Of a stretch of 46,694 nucleotides of DNA, positions 27,730 through 35,394 are shown piece after piece. The stretch is from JAKFWI01 sp031398975. Lineage in GTDB: Bacteria; Pseudomonadota; Alphaproteobacteria; Caulobacterales; Aquidulcibacteraceae. The notes beneath the pieces are model-generated. The model had not been told where the DNA came from, did not search any database, and saw only the letters and a list, made by a program, of their open reading frames with translations. The position numbers and the translations under genes were made by a program. The stretch is from assembly GCA_031398975.1 (NCBI GenBank), contig JANNOI010000025.1, positions 1-46,694 on the forward strand, given 5' to 3'. The number at the start of each line of letters is the position of its first letter. The stretch's first letter is position 1.

Positions 27730-29416
27730 TCCGGGCTTTGCGCTGCTGCTGGGGGCGGCGCTTGCGCTCGCCGCGCCGTTCGCGCTGCGCGCCCCGCTGA
27801 TGGCGGGGGCGGCGGTCGCCTCCATCGCGCTGATGTTCGCCCCCGATTTCGGCGAGGCGGCGGGGATCGCGCAGGTGGGCCTCGAACTGGTGCCGGCGCG
27901 GCTGGACCCGCTGTCGCAGGTGTTCGGGCTCGCGCTCTCGCTGGCGGCCCTGGTGCTGGCGTTGTTTTCCGGGGTGCGCCGCAACCGGGCGGAGGATCTG
28001 GCGCTGATGGCCTATGCGGGCGGGGCGGTGTCGGCGGTGTTCGCGGGCGATCTCGTAAGCTTCGTGGCGGCGGCGCAATTCTCGGCCCTGGCTGGGGTGG
28101 CGCTGGTCTCGGTGGGGCCGGGGGCGGGCGCGGCGGCGGCGGGGCGCGCCCTGCTGGCCTGGCAGGGCATGGCCGGGGGGCTGCTCGCAGCCGGGGCCGG
28201 CCTTGTCTGGGCGGAAACCTATGACGTCACCTTCGCGCGGCTGAGCGTGGAGACCCCGGCGGGCCTCGTCTTCTTTCTGGGCGTGCTGATCATGGCCGGG
28301 GCGCCGTTGGCGCATGTCTGGCTCACCCAGGCGGGATCGGAAGCCTCCACGATCGGCGGCGCCGCGATCGGGGTTTTCACGCTGAAGCTCGGGCTCTATG
28401 CGTTGGCGCGGGCTTATGCGGGGGAGCCTTCGCTGCTTTGGCTCGGAATCGTGCTGGCGCTGGCCCCGCTGGCGCTGGCGGCGGTGTGCGCGGACATGCG
28501 CCGATGCGTGCTCTACGGGGCGCTGTCGCAGAGCGGCATGGCGATGGGGGCGATCGCGGCGGGGGCCCCGCTGGCGGTGGCGGCGGCGGCGGCCTATGCG
28601 TTCGCGGCCACCCTGCACACGCTGCTGGCGCTGCTGGCGCTGGGCCTCGCCCGCGAGCGCACCGGCGCTGGCCCCGCGGGAAGCCTCGGCGGCCTGTGCC
28701 GCACCATGCCGTTGACGGCGACCATGGCGGTGGCGGCGGGTCTATCGGCGCTGGCCGCGCCGGGCCTTGCGGGTTTTTCGGCCTCCGCGCTGCTGCGCGA
28801 CGCGGTGGCCCAGACGGACAAGCCTTTGCTGTTTTACGCCATCGTCGCGGCGGGCGCGGGCGCGGCGCTGCATGCGGGCGGGCGGGCGCCGTACCAGGTG
28901 TTCTTCGGGCGCGACCGCGGCCTGCGCCCGCGCGAGGCCCCGTTCGGGGCGCTGCTGGCCATGGCGCTCACGGCGTTCTTCTGCGCAGCCCTAGGCCTCC
29001 ACCCGGACTGGCTGTACCGGCTCCTCCCGGACGAGATCGCGTTCGACCCGTACGATTCCGACCCGCTCCTGGCGCAGGCCCAGCTTGCGGCGTTCGCCCT
29101 GTTGGCGTTCGCGACGCTCGTGTTTTTCCGCCTCCTGCCGGGGGACAAGCGCGCCGCCCCGCGCGAGATCGCCGATCTCGATGCGCTCTATGGCGGCCCG
29201 CTGCAGCGCGTGGTCGGCGCGGCGGGCGCGGCGCTGGCGCGCGCGCACGCGGGCTATGAGCGGCTGCTCGCCAAGGCCCAGGCCTGGCTTGCACGCGCGA
29301 CCGCGGAGGCTGCGGCGCGGGTGGAAAGCCCCGGCGCGCCCGACTTCTTGGGCCCGGCCTGGACGCTTCTTGCCCTGGCGGTGCTGCTCGTCATTCTCTA
29401 CTCTTTTCAGGGGTAG
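27713..29416 (+). CDS. ND/MrpD-like antiporter subunit 3 with C-terminal extension
   Basis: 567 residues. About 14 TM helices of the Proton_antipo_M family, then an amphipathic Ala-rich stretch (about 480-545, LDALYGGPLQRVVGAAGAAL and a later helix) and one last TM helix (WTLLALAVLLVILYSF), reminiscent of the lateral helix extension in NuoL-like subunits. By eye the TM5 Glu is Gln122 (SFVAAAQFSAL) and the TM7 Lys is Met194 (LIMAGAPLAHVWL), while a TM8 Lys is kept (Lys225, FTLKLGLYAL). Last gene of the operon. Short intergenic DNA with a weak 7-bp inverted repeat (tcgggtg at 29425, cacccga at 29448) follows. Confidence 0.82.
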   Translation: MAITLNPGFALLLGAALALAAPFALRAPLMAGAAVASIALMFAPDFGEAAGIAQVGLELVPARLDPLSQVFGLALSLAALVLALFSGVRRNRAEDLALMAYAGGAVSAVFAGDLVSFVAAAQFSALAGVALVSVGPGAGAAAAGRALLAWQGMAGGLLAAGAGLVWAETYDVTFARLSVETPAGLVFFLGVLIMAGAPLAHVWLTQAGSEASTIGGAAIGVFTLKLGLYALARAYAGEPSLLWLGIVLALAPLALAAVCADMRRCVLYGALSQSGMAMGAIAAGAPLAVAAAAAYAFAATLHTLLALLALGLARERTGAGPAGSLGGLCRTMPLTATMAVAAGLSALAAPGLAGFSASALLRDAVAQTDKPLLFYAIVAAGAGAALHAGGRAPYQVFFGRDRGLRPREAPFGALLAMALTAFFCAALGLHPDWLYRLLPDEIAFDPYDSDPLLAQAQLAAFALLAFATLVFFRLLPGDKRAAPREIADLDALYGGPLQRVVGAAGAALARAHAGYERLLAKAQAWLARATAEAAARVESPGAPDFLGPAWTLLALAVLLVILYSFQG

Positions 29417-29514
29417 ATTAGTGCTCGGGTGATGCAAAGCGCCAAAGCACCCGAAGGTGAAGTCGCCAACATTTGCTTGCTCCTTCCCAGTGTTCGCCTA
29501 GACCGGTTCCATAC

Positions 29515-29543
29515 TTGATTTTTCGCTCTCGCCCCCCTAAACC
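29515..29543 (+). promoter_or_regulatory. Candidate promoter of mucR
   Basis: TTGATT (29515-29520), 17-nt spacer, TAAACC (29538-29543), about 34 nt before the mucR ATG. The -10 overlaps the palindrome at 29542. Confidence 0.45.
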
Positions 29544-29551
29544 AAATTTGG
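29542..29551. promoter_or_regulatory. Candidate operator: ccaaatttgg palindrome upstream of mucR
   Basis: Perfect 10-bp palindrome with an AT core, in GC-rich DNA, placed at the -10/start site of the candidate promoter. MucR/Ros proteins bind AT-rich sites and often autoregulate, which makes an autoregulatory operator plausible. Not tested. Confidence 0.4.
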
Positions 29552-29576
29552 GCTTTGTGGGATAGGCGGAAATTTT

Positions 29577-29981
29577 ATGGAGAATCGAGCGGAACTCGTG
29601 GAAATGACGGCGGATATCGTCTCGGCCTATGTTGGCGCCAATCAAGTCCAGCCGCAGGATTTACCATCCTTGATCGAGACGGTGCATGCGGCGTTGTGCG
29701 GCGTTGCGGGGCAAATAGAAGCCGCAGCGGAGCAGGAACTCGCGCCGGCCGTGCCAGTCAAAAAATCCGTCACGCCGGACTACATCATCTGTCTGGAAGA
29801 TGGGAAGAAATTCAAATCGTTGAAGCGTCATTTGCGCACCCGCTACGGCATGACTCCGGACGAATACCGGGCGCGTTGGGCCCTGCCGATGGACTACCCG
29901 ATGGTGGCCCCGAACTACGCCAAGGCGCGCTCGGAATTGGCCAAGCGCATGGGCCTGGGCCTGGGCCGCCGCACGGCCTGA
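29577..29981 (+). CDS. MucR/Ros-family transcriptional regulator
   Basis: 134 residues. The C-terminal zinc-finger-like DNA-binding block is CLEDGKKFKSLKRHLRTRYG followed by MTPDEYRARWALP, typical of alphaproteobacterial MucR proteins that control surface polysaccharide, motility and cell-cycle genes. By eye, Cys72, Asp75 and His85 fit the expected ligand positions, but the last His of the finger is replaced by Arg89. The N-terminal half (about 1-55) is helical and may mediate oligomerisation. Stands alone after the Mrp-like operon. Confidence 0.92.
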   Translation: MENRAELVEMTADIVSAYVGANQVQPQDLPSLIETVHAALCGVAGQIEAAAEQELAPAVPVKKSVTPDYIICLEDGKKFKSLKRHLRTRYGMTPDEYRARWALPMDYPMVAPNYAKARSELAKRMGLGLGRRTA

Positions 29982-30195
29982 ACGCGCCGGCAGGCCCGGC
30001 GCCGCCGCCCGGCCTTGAACGCCCGCCCCCTCCGCTCCAGCCTGCGCCCGCGCCCCTCCCGAGGAGAGAGCGGTATGGCCGGTATGGATTGTAGGCCTAG
30101 TAATAGGAAAGTTATCCTCTCCTCATCAGCCTGCGCGAAGCTGACCTCCGCCGCGCCCTGTCCGGCGCCGGCCGTGGGAAAAGGAGTTTCTTGGG

Positions 30196-30555
30196 ATGAC
30201 GGGGATACGGGTCGAGCAGGATGGAGCGGCCGCGCGCCTGGCCGCCAGCTTCGCGTCTTACGCCACCGGGGTGGAGCTCCACGAGGTGCTGAGCCCCAGC
30301 CGGGGCGCGGCGGCGGCCGCCTTCGCGCGGCAACTAGCGATGTATCTGACACATGTGGCGTTCACGATGAGCTTGAGCCGGGTGGCCAACGCCTTCGGCC
30401 GGGACCGCTCTACCGCCTCCCACGCCTGCCATGTCGTGGAGGATCGCCGCGACGACCCCGATATCGACGCCTGGATCGAGGCGCTGGAAAGCGCGCTGCG
30501 CGAGGCGCCCTCGCCGCGCCCGGTGTTTGCGCGCGAGGCGGGCGCGCGGCCATGA
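30196..30555 (+). CDS. DnaA domain IV-like helix-turn-helix protein
   Basis: 119 residues. Residues about 45-95 (RQLAMYLTHVAFTMSLSRVA followed by NAFGRDRSTASHACHVVED) match the DnaA C-terminal DNA-binding helix-turn-helix (RQIAMYLARELTGLSLPEIG, GGRDHTTVLHAV) in layout. There is no AAA+ ATPase part, so it is not an initiator but probably a regulator using a DnaA-like fold. Ribosome site aaggag is 9-10 nt upstream. It overlaps the next gene (DUF6456) by ATGA, so the two are coupled. Confidence 0.8.
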   Translation: MTGIRVEQDGAAARLAASFASYATGVELHEVLSPSRGAAAAAFARQLAMYLTHVAFTMSLSRVANAFGRDRSTASHACHVVEDRRDDPDIDAWIEALESALREAPSPRPVFAREAGARP

Positions 30556-31304
30556 AGAAGGCGGCGGCGGAGGGCGGCGGCGTGGCGCGGCTGCTGCGCC
30601 GCCTGGGGGAGCCCGGAGCGGTGCTGGAGCGGGCCCGGGACGGGGGCGGCTTCGCGATCTACCCGCAGGGCGACCGCCGCCGGCGCCCTTCGGCGCGGGT
30701 CTCGGCGACGCTGGTGGCGGCGTTGGCGAGCGAAGGCGCGCTCCGCCCCGACGCCGCCGGCGCCTACCGGCTGGGCCCCGCCGGGATCGCCCGCGCCGCG
30801 CGCGCCGATGCCGAGCCCGGCGAGGCCTTCCGCTCACAGCACGACGTGTTGGGCGCGAAGGCGGGAAGGGAGGCGCCTCCCGCGGGCGGGCGGGACCCGG
30901 GCGGCGCCCTGACACGCCTCGCGCGGCTCACCGACGCGTCCGGCCGGGCCTTCTTCGCCGCGCGCGAGATCGAGGCGGCGGGGCGGTTCCGCGTGGACTG
31001 GGCGGCCGGCCAGGCAGGGCTGATGCGGGGCAGCGATTGGGCGGCCCCTCCGCGCGGGCGCACGCCGCGCGGAGGGGCCGCCGTCCTTGAGCGGGCGCGC
31101 GCCGGGGCGCTGGACGCGCGCGCCCGCTGCAGCGCCGCCGTGGCGGCTTTGGGCCCCACGCTCGGCGCGCTGATCGAGAGCCTGTGCGCCGCCGATGCGG
31201 GGCTTGAGGGCGTGGAGCGTGCGCAGGGCTGGCCGGCGCGGTCCGGCAAGGTGGCGCTCAAGCTCGCGCTGTCGCTCCTGGCCGATCATTATCGGCTGCG
31301 GTGA
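30552..31304 (+). CDS. DUF6456 domain protein
   Basis: 250 residues, soluble and basic. The C-terminal half (about 115-250; blocks LARLTDASGRAFFAAREIEA, AAGRFRVDW and ALGPTLGALIESLCAADAGL) resembles the alphaproteobacterial DUF6456 family; the N-terminal part looks like a short winged-helix-type region (SARVSATLVAALASEGALR). The role is unknown; the coupling to a DnaA-domain-IV-like regulator suggests DNA binding or replication/transcription control. The 3' end converges on sufE with a 47-nt overlap. Confidence 0.7.
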   Translation: MKKAAAEGGGVARLLRRLGEPGAVLERARDGGGFAIYPQGDRRRRPSARVSATLVAALASEGALRPDAAGAYRLGPAGIARAARADAEPGEAFRSQHDVLGAKAGREAPPAGGRDPGGALTRLARLTDASGRAFFAAREIEAAGRFRVDWAAGQAGLMRGSDWAAPPRGRTPRGGAAVLERARAGALDARARCSAAVAALGPTLGALIESLCAADAGLEGVERAQGWPARSGKVALKLALSLLADHYRLR

Positions 31305-31713
31305 CGGCGTCATGGCGGATGCGGGCGATCATCGAGAACACCCCGTTGGAGCGTTGGGGGGTCAGGGCGTCCTCCAGCCCCAGGCGTTGGAAGGCGGCTT
31401 TGGGGTCCACGGCGAGGATTTCAGCCGCCGTCCGGCCGGAGAAGATGCGCACCAGCACCGCGACCAGCCCGGCCACGATGTGGGCGTCGGACGCGCCGCG
31501 GAACCGAAGCCGATCGCCGTCCCGTTCGGTCACCAGCCAGACTTGGCTTGCGCAGCCGCGGACCTTGTTGGCCTCGGTAAGCTCCTCCGGGGCGAGGGGG
31601 GCGAGCTGGCGGCCCAGATCGATCACATGCCCGTAGCGCTCCTCCCAGTCCGAGAGGAACGAAAAGTCCGCGGCCAGCGCGTCGATGGCGGCTTCAGCGC
31701 TTGGTTCGCTCAT
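31258..31713 (-). CDS. sufE: SufE family Fe-S cluster sulfur-transfer protein
   Basis: 151 residues. The active-site Cys is in KVRGCASQVWL, with the family's FSFLSDWEERYGHVIDLGRQ N-terminal block and a FRGASDAHIVAGLVAVLVRI middle segment. SufE takes sulfur from SufS and hands it to SufB. No suf operon is adjacent, so it is a stand-alone copy. Its last residues are encoded opposite the end of the DUF6456 gene (47-nt overlap). Confidence 0.92.
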   Translation of the reverse strand: MSEPSAEAAIDALAADFSFLSDWEERYGHVIDLGRQLAPLAPEELTEANKVRGCASQVWLVTERDGDRLRFRGASDAHIVAGLVAVLVRIFSGRTAAEILAVDPKAAFQRLGLEDALTPQRSNGVFSMIARIRHDAVTAADNDRPGATARA

Positions 31714-31779
31714 GCAGGGCAGATGCCGCCCCGCAGCCTTTCCCGCAAGGGGCCGGCGGCGCGGCGCGGCGGGATCAGT

Positions 31780-32805
31780 TTATTTCGAGGCGTCTTTCAC
31801 GCATTTGCCGACCGTCTGCAGGCCCGCCTCGCCGACGCACGCGAAATTCTCGTAATTGAACTCCGCCGAGGCCACGCACTGGTAGAATTGCAGCTGGGCG
31901 CCCTGAAGGCAGCCGTTCAGGCTGCGGTTGTTCAAGAGCTTTTCGGTCTCGGCCGGGCGCTCGCCCACCGCATCGATCGCATAGAGAGCCGCGGCCGTCA
32001 CCATGGCTGCGCGGATGCCCGCTCCGCCCGTGTTCGCGCCCCAGGTATAGGCGGCGGAATCGGCTTGGGGCAGCATGGCGAGGCTCGCGGTCGGGGCGTC
32101 CTTGTCATGCAGCGCGCGCCAGAAGCTTGCGCCCCCGAAGCTCGTGGGATCGAGGCCGGGATCGCCGGCGCGCTGGGCCAGGCGCAGCTGGGCGCTCACG
32201 CTTGCAGCAAGGGGGCGGGCGTCGGCCTGGTTGGCGATCCGCTTGAGGCGGGCGGTGCGCGGCGCGGCGGCGCCGGCCTTCTGCTTGCCCCAGGCGAGGC
32301 CTTGGGCAGCGCGGGCGCGATCCTTCATGGCGTCCCCGGCGAGGAGAATGCGCCCGCTATCGGCGGAGGCGGCGCGCTGGACATATTCGAGGGCCTTGTC
32401 CCCGCCCGGCAGGGTCGTGGCGTAGCTCTTGTTGGCGAGGAAGCTCGTCACCATCCGGTCGCGCCCCCACGCGGCGGCGGCCTTACGCACTTCGGCGACG
32501 AACAGGGGATTACGGGCGGCCGTCAGTGCGCCATAGGCGATCACGCCGCGGCTGATCTCGTCCCGATTGAGCCGGGCGGCTTTGTCGAGCACGCGCTCGA
32601 GATCGGTGGCGGTTTTGACGGAGCCCTTGTTGATCTCGCCGATATCGGCCTGAAAGGCGGCGTAGGGCGCGAGCGCCTGGTTCAGAAGGTCCGCGGAGCT
32701 CTGCGGGGAGGCGGCGGCGTGCTGCTCCCCCGTCGGCGTTTCCGCCCGCGCCGGCGCGGCCACAAGGCAGATGCAACCCAGGGTCACAGCAAGGAACGCT
32801 TTCAT
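31780..32805 (-). CDS. Secreted protein of unknown function
   Basis: 341 residues with a signal peptide (MKAFLAVTLGCICLVAAPARA, cleavage near 21). The mature part is helical, Ala-rich, with repeated polar helices; four Cys cluster near the C-terminus (LNGCLQGAQLQFYQC, then NFACVG and VGKCV) and probably form disulfides in the periplasm. The start is the ATG at 32805, 8 nt after gggagg; an adjacent GTG adds one residue. I recognise no domain. It is divergent from the histidine kinase across about 100 bp. Confidence 0.72.
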   Translation of the reverse strand: MKAFLAVTLGCICLVAAPARAETPTGEQHAAASPQSSADLLNQALAPYAAFQADIGEINKGSVKTATDLERVLDKAARLNRDEISRGVIAYGALTAARNPLFVAEVRKAAAAWGRDRMVTSFLANKSYATTLPGGDKALEYVQRAASADSGRILLAGDAMKDRARAAQGLAWGKQKAGAAAPRTARLKRIANQADARPLAASVSAQLRLAQRAGDPGLDPTSFGGASFWRALHDKDAPTASLAMLPQADSAAYTWGANTGGAGIRAAMVTAAALYAIDAVGERPAETEKLLNNRSLNGCLQGAQLQFYQCVASAEFNYENFACVGEAGLQTVGKCVKDASK

Positions 32806-32905
32806 CACCGCAGCCTCCCTGATGCGCCATCTACTCGACTACAACATTCGCGCACCGGAAGTTCTAGTTTCTTCGTTTCCCGTTAAGAAGAGAAGAACAA
32901 TACGC

Positions 32906-34153
32906 ATGTCCAACGCAGCCCCCCCGTGGCGCTCTTACTTCCGCTTCGGCTGGGAGATCGGCTGGATCGCGGCCGTGGCGGCGCTGGGCGTCGTGGCGGC
33001 GCGTTTGGGGCTGGCGCCGGGCGCGGCGCTTGCGGGGGTGGCGCTGGCGGGGGCCCCTGCGCTCGTTTCGATCGCGGCGGCGGGTCGCCGGCAGGCCTGG
33101 GCGCGAACGGTGGCGGAATTCGCCTGGCTCGGCTTCGCCACCGCCGCCTGCGGCGCCACGGGCGGGTTCGCCTCTCCGCTCGCGGCTGCGTTCGCGGTGG
33201 CCCCGGCCTATGCGCTGCGCTTCAACGATCGCGCCGCGGCCGCCGAGACGGGCTTTTTCGCGCTGACCGGCTTTGCGGTCGCGGGGCTTGCGGCCCACGG
33301 CGCGCCGGAGCTTGCCCCGATGCTCGCCGCTGGGTTTGCGCCCGGCCTCGGGGCGGCCGCCTGCCTCGCCTTGACGGTTTTCCTGCTCGTGGGCGCGCCG
33401 GGCGCCGCCCAGGCCTTGCCCGCGCTTTCCGCGCCCGCCTTACCAGCGCCAGCGGCGACCGCGGCCGACGCCCAGAGCGAATACCGCCGCCGCGCGGCGG
33501 AGCTGTCCCACGAATTGCGCACCCCGCTCACCCATATCCTCGGCTTCGCCGACATTATGCGCCAGCGCGTGTTCGGCCCGATGCACGAGCGGTACGGCGA
33601 TTATGTCGAGCTGATCCACACGAGCGGGCGCAACCTGCTTGATCTGGTCAACGGCCTGTTGGACCTCTCGCGCCTGGAGGCAGGCCGCTACGCGCTGGCG
33701 CCGGAGCCGTTCGACCTCCGCATCCTGCTGGAGGAGGCGGCGCGCCTGTTCGAGGAGGAGGCCGCAAGGAAGGGCGTGGTGCTGGGGCTCGAGGCGCCTG
33801 CGGCCCTGCCGGTCACCGCCGATCCCCGCGCCTTTCGCCAGATCCTCTCAAATTTGATCGCCAACGCGCTGAAATTCACCCCCGAGAACGGCGCGGTGCT
33901 GGTGCGCGCGGGCGCGCAGGGCGGCCTTATGACGCTCGACGTGGAGGACACCGGCCCCGGCATCCCCGCCGCCGATCGCGCCCGGCTGGGCGAGGCGTTC
34001 GAGCGGGGCGCAGGCGTCGCCGCGGAGGGCTATGGCCTGGGGCTCGCCCTGGTGCGCGCGCTGGCGGCGCTGCACGGGGGCCGCCTGATGCTGCTGGACG
34101 CGCCGGCCGGGGGCGCGCTGGTGCGGGTGGAGGCGCCGGTGCTGCGCGCCTGA
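32906..34153 (+). CDS. Membrane histidine kinase, DivJ/PleC-like
   Basis: 415 residues. N-terminal membrane domain with several hydrophobic segments (about 15-165), then the dimerisation/phosphoacceptor helix with AELSHELRTPLTHILGFADI (His202) and the DivJ/PleC-style continuation FGPMHERYGDYVELIHTSG. The catalytic domain has an N-box (NLIANALKFTP), a DTGPGIP box and GYGLGLALVRAL. The family controls the CtrA/DivK cell-cycle phosphorelay in Caulobacterales, but a dedicated partner response regulator is not in the window, so the role is inferred from resemblance. The ATG at 32906 is chosen; upstream in-frame starts would extend it without adding known domain. Confidence 0.82.
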   Translation: MSNAAPPWRSYFRFGWEIGWIAAVAALGVVAARLGLAPGAALAGVALAGAPALVSIAAAGRRQAWARTVAEFAWLGFATAACGATGGFASPLAAAFAVAPAYALRFNDRAAAAETGFFALTGFAVAGLAAHGAPELAPMLAAGFAPGLGAAACLALTVFLLVGAPGAAQALPALSAPALPAPAATAADAQSEYRRRAAELSHELRTPLTHILGFADIMRQRVFGPMHERYGDYVELIHTSGRNLLDLVNGLLDLSRLEAGRYALAPEPFDLRILLEEAARLFEEEAARKGVVLGLEAPAALPVTADPRAFRQILSNLIANALKFTPENGAVLVRAGAQGGLMTLDVEDTGPGIPAADRARLGEAFERGAGVAAEGYGLGLALVRALAALHGGRLMLLDAPAGGALVRVEAPVLRA

Positions 34154-34157
34154 TACG

Positions 34158-34973
34158 TCACAGAGGCTTGGCGGCCAGGAACGCGCACGCCGCCGCCAGC
34201 CCGCCCACCTCTATGTAAAGCCGCACGGGCGGGCCTTTCGCGGGCGTCACCTCTAGCACCACGCTTTCGCGGGGGTCGAGCAGGGCGAGCGCGCGCAGCG
34301 TCGCGTCCGGGAAGGTGAAGCGGGCCTGCGCCCCGGCCACCGCGCGGGCGCGCGCCAGCACGGTGCGGGCCGCTTCCGGGGAAGGCGCGCCGGCGGCCAG
34401 GCCTTGGGCGGCGCGGCCTGGAATGTCGGTGAGGGGCCGGGTCGCCCGGTCGCTATCGCGGAAGGAGAGGCGGGCCGCGACCGGGGGCGCGCCGCCCCAT
34501 TCGAGCACGGCCGTGAGCCCCTCGTCGCGCAGCCCGAAGCGGGCCCCGTCCAGGCGCTGCACCAGCAGAAAGCCCTCCGGGTCCGGCGTGCGGCGCACCG
34601 CCCAGGCGCGGCTCGCGCCGGCGAAGTGCGCCTCGTGCTGCTGGGCCCAGCCGGCATAGCCGGCCTGCGCCCGCTGCGCGGCGGCCTTGATCTCGGGATC
34701 GGCGCAGGGGCGCGCCCGCCCGGCCGCGGCTGCGCGCACCGCCACCCCGTCGAGTCGCGCAGGGGTCCAGCCGGCATAGAACGCCTCGGCGCGCGCCTGA
34801 ATGGCGGTCGCGGCCAAGGCGGCGCGTACGGGGCTTGCGAGCACGGCGCAGGCGGCGTCCGCCGCGAGCAGCGCCGTGCGCTCGGCGAACAGGGCGGCCG
34901 CCCCATCAGCGGCGGCGGCCGCGGCGGGGGCGGGGCAGATCAGCAAAGGAAGGGCGGCGAGCAGGCTGCGCAT
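34158..34973 (-). CDS. Secreted protein of unknown function
   Basis: 271 residues from the ATG at 34973 (MRSLLAALPLLICPAPAAAA, a signal peptide); an upstream start at 34994 adds seven residues in front of it. The mature protein has an N-terminal helical half with two Cys and a C-terminal half of beta-strand-like segments (RLSFRDSDRATRPLTDIPGR, VVLEVTPAKGPPVRLYIEVGG). I do not recognise the family. Convergent with the histidine kinase (4 nt apart) and divergent from the DUF1491 gene. Confidence 0.7.
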   Translation of the reverse strand: MRSLLAALPLLICPAPAAAAAADGAAALFAERTALLAADAACAVLASPVRAALAATAIQARAEAFYAGWTPARLDGVAVRAAAAGRARPCADPEIKAAAQRAQAGYAGWAQQHEAHFAGASRAWAVRRTPDPEGFLLVQRLDGARFGLRDEGLTAVLEWGGAPPVAARLSFRDSDRATRPLTDIPGRAAQGLAAGAPSPEAARTVLARARAVAGAQARFTFPDATLRALALLDPRESVVLEVTPAKGPPVRLYIEVGGLAAACAFLAAKPL

Positions 34974-35020
34974 GGCTGGCGGCTCCCGTATCATGGCCGC
35001 CTTGACCGGGAGTGAACGCG

Positions 35021-35377
35021 GTGTTGAGCCCCGACCTTAAAACCACGATCTGGGCGCAGGCCCTGATCCGGCGCGCCGGCAGCGCAGGCGCGTTCGCCGC
35101 GATCACCCGCAAGGGGGACGCCGATGCCGGCGCCGTGCTCGTCAAGGTCTCGACGCTCGACGGCAAAGCCCGCCTTTACGCGCCCGCCCGCGACGGGGAG
35201 GGCGAGCGGACCTGGCTTGACCTGTCCTCGGGCCCGTTGGGGGAAAAGGAAAGCGCCATCGACGCCTATGCCCGCCGCCGCGCCGAGACCGATCCCGATC
35301 TCTGGGTCATCGAGGTGGAGGATCGCGCCGGGCGCCATTTCCTCACCGAGCCTGTGGCCCCACCGCAAAAGCCCTGA
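35021..35377 (+). CDS. DUF1491 family protein
   Basis: 118 residues, cytosolic. The blocks TTIWAQALIRRAGSAGAFAA, KGDADAGAVLVKV and DPDLWVIEVEDRAGRHFL are the DUF1491 signature, an alphaproteobacterial family of unknown function. The GTG at 35021 is preferred because gggag (35008-35012) lies 8 nt upstream; another GTG at 35012 would add three residues. Followed on the opposite strand by the TIR gene. Confidence 0.85.
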   Translation: MLSPDLKTTIWAQALIRRAGSAGAFAAITRKGDADAGAVLVKVSTLDGKARLYAPARDGEGERTWLDLSSGPLGEKESAIDAYARRRAETDPDLWVIEVEDRAGRHFLTEPVAPPQKP

Positions 35378-35394
35378 CGCTCAAGCCCTGGCGC

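Noticed and set aside
24320..28618. Very long open reading frames on the minus strand opposite the Mrp-like operon (24320-26245 and 26453-28618)
   Set aside because: They lack stops only because of extreme GC-rich codon bias. Their translations are Arg/Gly/Gln-rich with no domain, whereas the plus strand encodes clear multi-TM proteins with ordered overlaps.
30112..30120. Single DnaA-box-like ttatcctct near the DnaA-domain-IV-like gene
   Set aside because: Only 7 of 9 bases match and no cluster is present, so it is not evidence for an origin.
31195..32886. 563-codon plus-strand frame opposite sufE and the secreted protein
   Set aside because: Both minus-strand genes have signal or active-site features; the plus frame is a GC artefact.
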